Of a stretch of DNA of 5,836 bases, positions 5,476-5,836 are shown piece after piece. Position 1 is the stretch's first letter, and each line of letters begins with the position of its first letter. This stretch comes from Phycisphaerales bacterium (GTDB taxonomy: Bacteria; Planctomycetota; Phycisphaerae; Phycisphaerales; SM1A02): assembly GCA_007135295.1 (NCBI GenBank), contig SLJD01000147.1, positions 1 through 5,836 on the forward strand, written 5' to 3'. The notes under the pieces are model-generated. The model made no database searches. It saw only the letters and a list, made by a program, of their open reading frames with translations, and was not told where the DNA came from. The position numbers and the translations under genes are program-made.

Positions 5476-5836
5476 ATGACTGAACGCATGCTTTCATATC
5501 AGAGGTGTGACGCGCCAGCCCGCGCCGAGGCCGAACCTGCCGCCCCGGCACGGCCCGATTCGCCCGATCACGACGGCCAGGATCGCGGCGGAACGGCAAC
5601 GGCTGTGCGCCCAAAGACCAACCGGCCGCGCGTCGACCGCATGCCGCCGTGGAAAGTGCTGCTGCACAATGATGACGTGCATGACATTCTTTTCGTGGTT
5701 GAAACGGTGCTGAAGCTCACATCACTGAAGCGACCGGAAGCCGTGGTGAGCACGCTCGAAGCGCACAAGTCGGGCCTGTCGCTGCTGCTGACCACGCACC
5801 GCGAACATGCTGAACTGCTCCAGGATCAGTTCACAA
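5476..5836 (+). CDS. clpS: ClpS-like adaptor for the Clp protease (3' end cut by window)
   Basis: ClpS hands proteins with N-degron residues to the ClpA or ClpC unfoldase. The first 120 residues are present. Residues 57-120 match the ClpS core: PPWKVLLHNDD (57-67), FVVETVLKLTSL (73-84), then a helix with EAHKSG (95-100), where His97 corresponds to the ligand-binding His of E. coli ClpS. The Asn-Asp pair after LH (Asn65, Asp66) is kept. The usual YTPMEF after NDD is VHDILF here, so the pocket Thr and the gatekeeper Met appear as His69 and Ile71. Residues 1-56 form a long polar, Ala/Pro/Asp-rich extension of the kind ClpS uses to engage Clp ATPases. The start at 5476 has AGAGGA (5462-5467) eight bases upstream. 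An internal ATG at 5641 would remove that extension and lacks such a site. It lies 53 bases after the ligase gene, and no terminator is visible between them. Confidence 0.85.
   Translation, partial: MTERMLSYQRCDAPARAEAEPAAPARPDSPDHDGQDRGGTATAVRPKTNRPRVDRMPPWKVLLHNDDVHDILFVVETVLKLTSLKRPEAVVSTLEAHKSGLSLLLTTHREHAELLQDQFT

Overview
The window is GC-rich bacterial chromosome, densely coded on both strands, with two tRNA genes that lack an encoded CCA end. Nothing resembles a phage, transposon, integron or CRISPR array. The phylum cannot be fixed from sequence alone. The ClpS style (a PPWKVLLHNDDV core behind a long low-complexity N-terminus) and the general gene content recall Planctomycetota, perhaps Phycisphaerae. 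That is an impression, not a demonstrated placement.

Layout. Positions 1-374 (minus) hold the N-terminal part of truB (tRNA pseudouridine-55 synthase), cut off by the window edge. It is divergent from a tRNA-Ser(GGA) gene at 406-493. A tRNA-Pro(GGG) gene at 607-680 follows, closed by a perfect 13-bp hairpin terminator at 684-723. From 2611 back to 719 (minus) runs a tight three-gene operon with overlapping ends: an ArsR-type winged-helix regulator, a cytoplasmic SRPBCC/AHSA1 protein that looks two-domain, and a small four-helix membrane protein. Just upstream of the regulator is a perfect 9-bp inverted repeat (2624-2647) overlapping a good -35 box, the likely operator. From 2840 (plus) comes an M20D-type metal-dependent amidohydrolase. 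After it are two tiny reading frames linked by ATGA overlaps, then a YbdK-type carboxylate-amine ligase (glutamate-cysteine ligase 2 family). The window ends in the 5' part of a clpS-like gene (5476-5836).

How the genes may work together. truB and the two tRNA genes are translation housekeeping. The ArsR/SRPBCC/membrane-protein set looks like a self-regulated cassette with an unknown ligand. The amidohydrolase and YbdK ligase are adjacent and could hydrolyse and form amide bonds in related small molecules, but no substrate can be read from the sequence. ClpS would deliver N-degron substrates to a ClpAP/ClpCP protease.

The points most worth a second look are: the chain of three ATGA junctions between the amidohydrolase and the ligase; the hydrolase/ligase pairing; the matching SD-less, TAGnnT-N6-ATG starts of truB and the arsR-type gene, which suggest leaderless mRNAs; the apparently shared -10 element between truB and tRNA-Ser; and the altered ligand-pocket residues of the ClpS-like protein.
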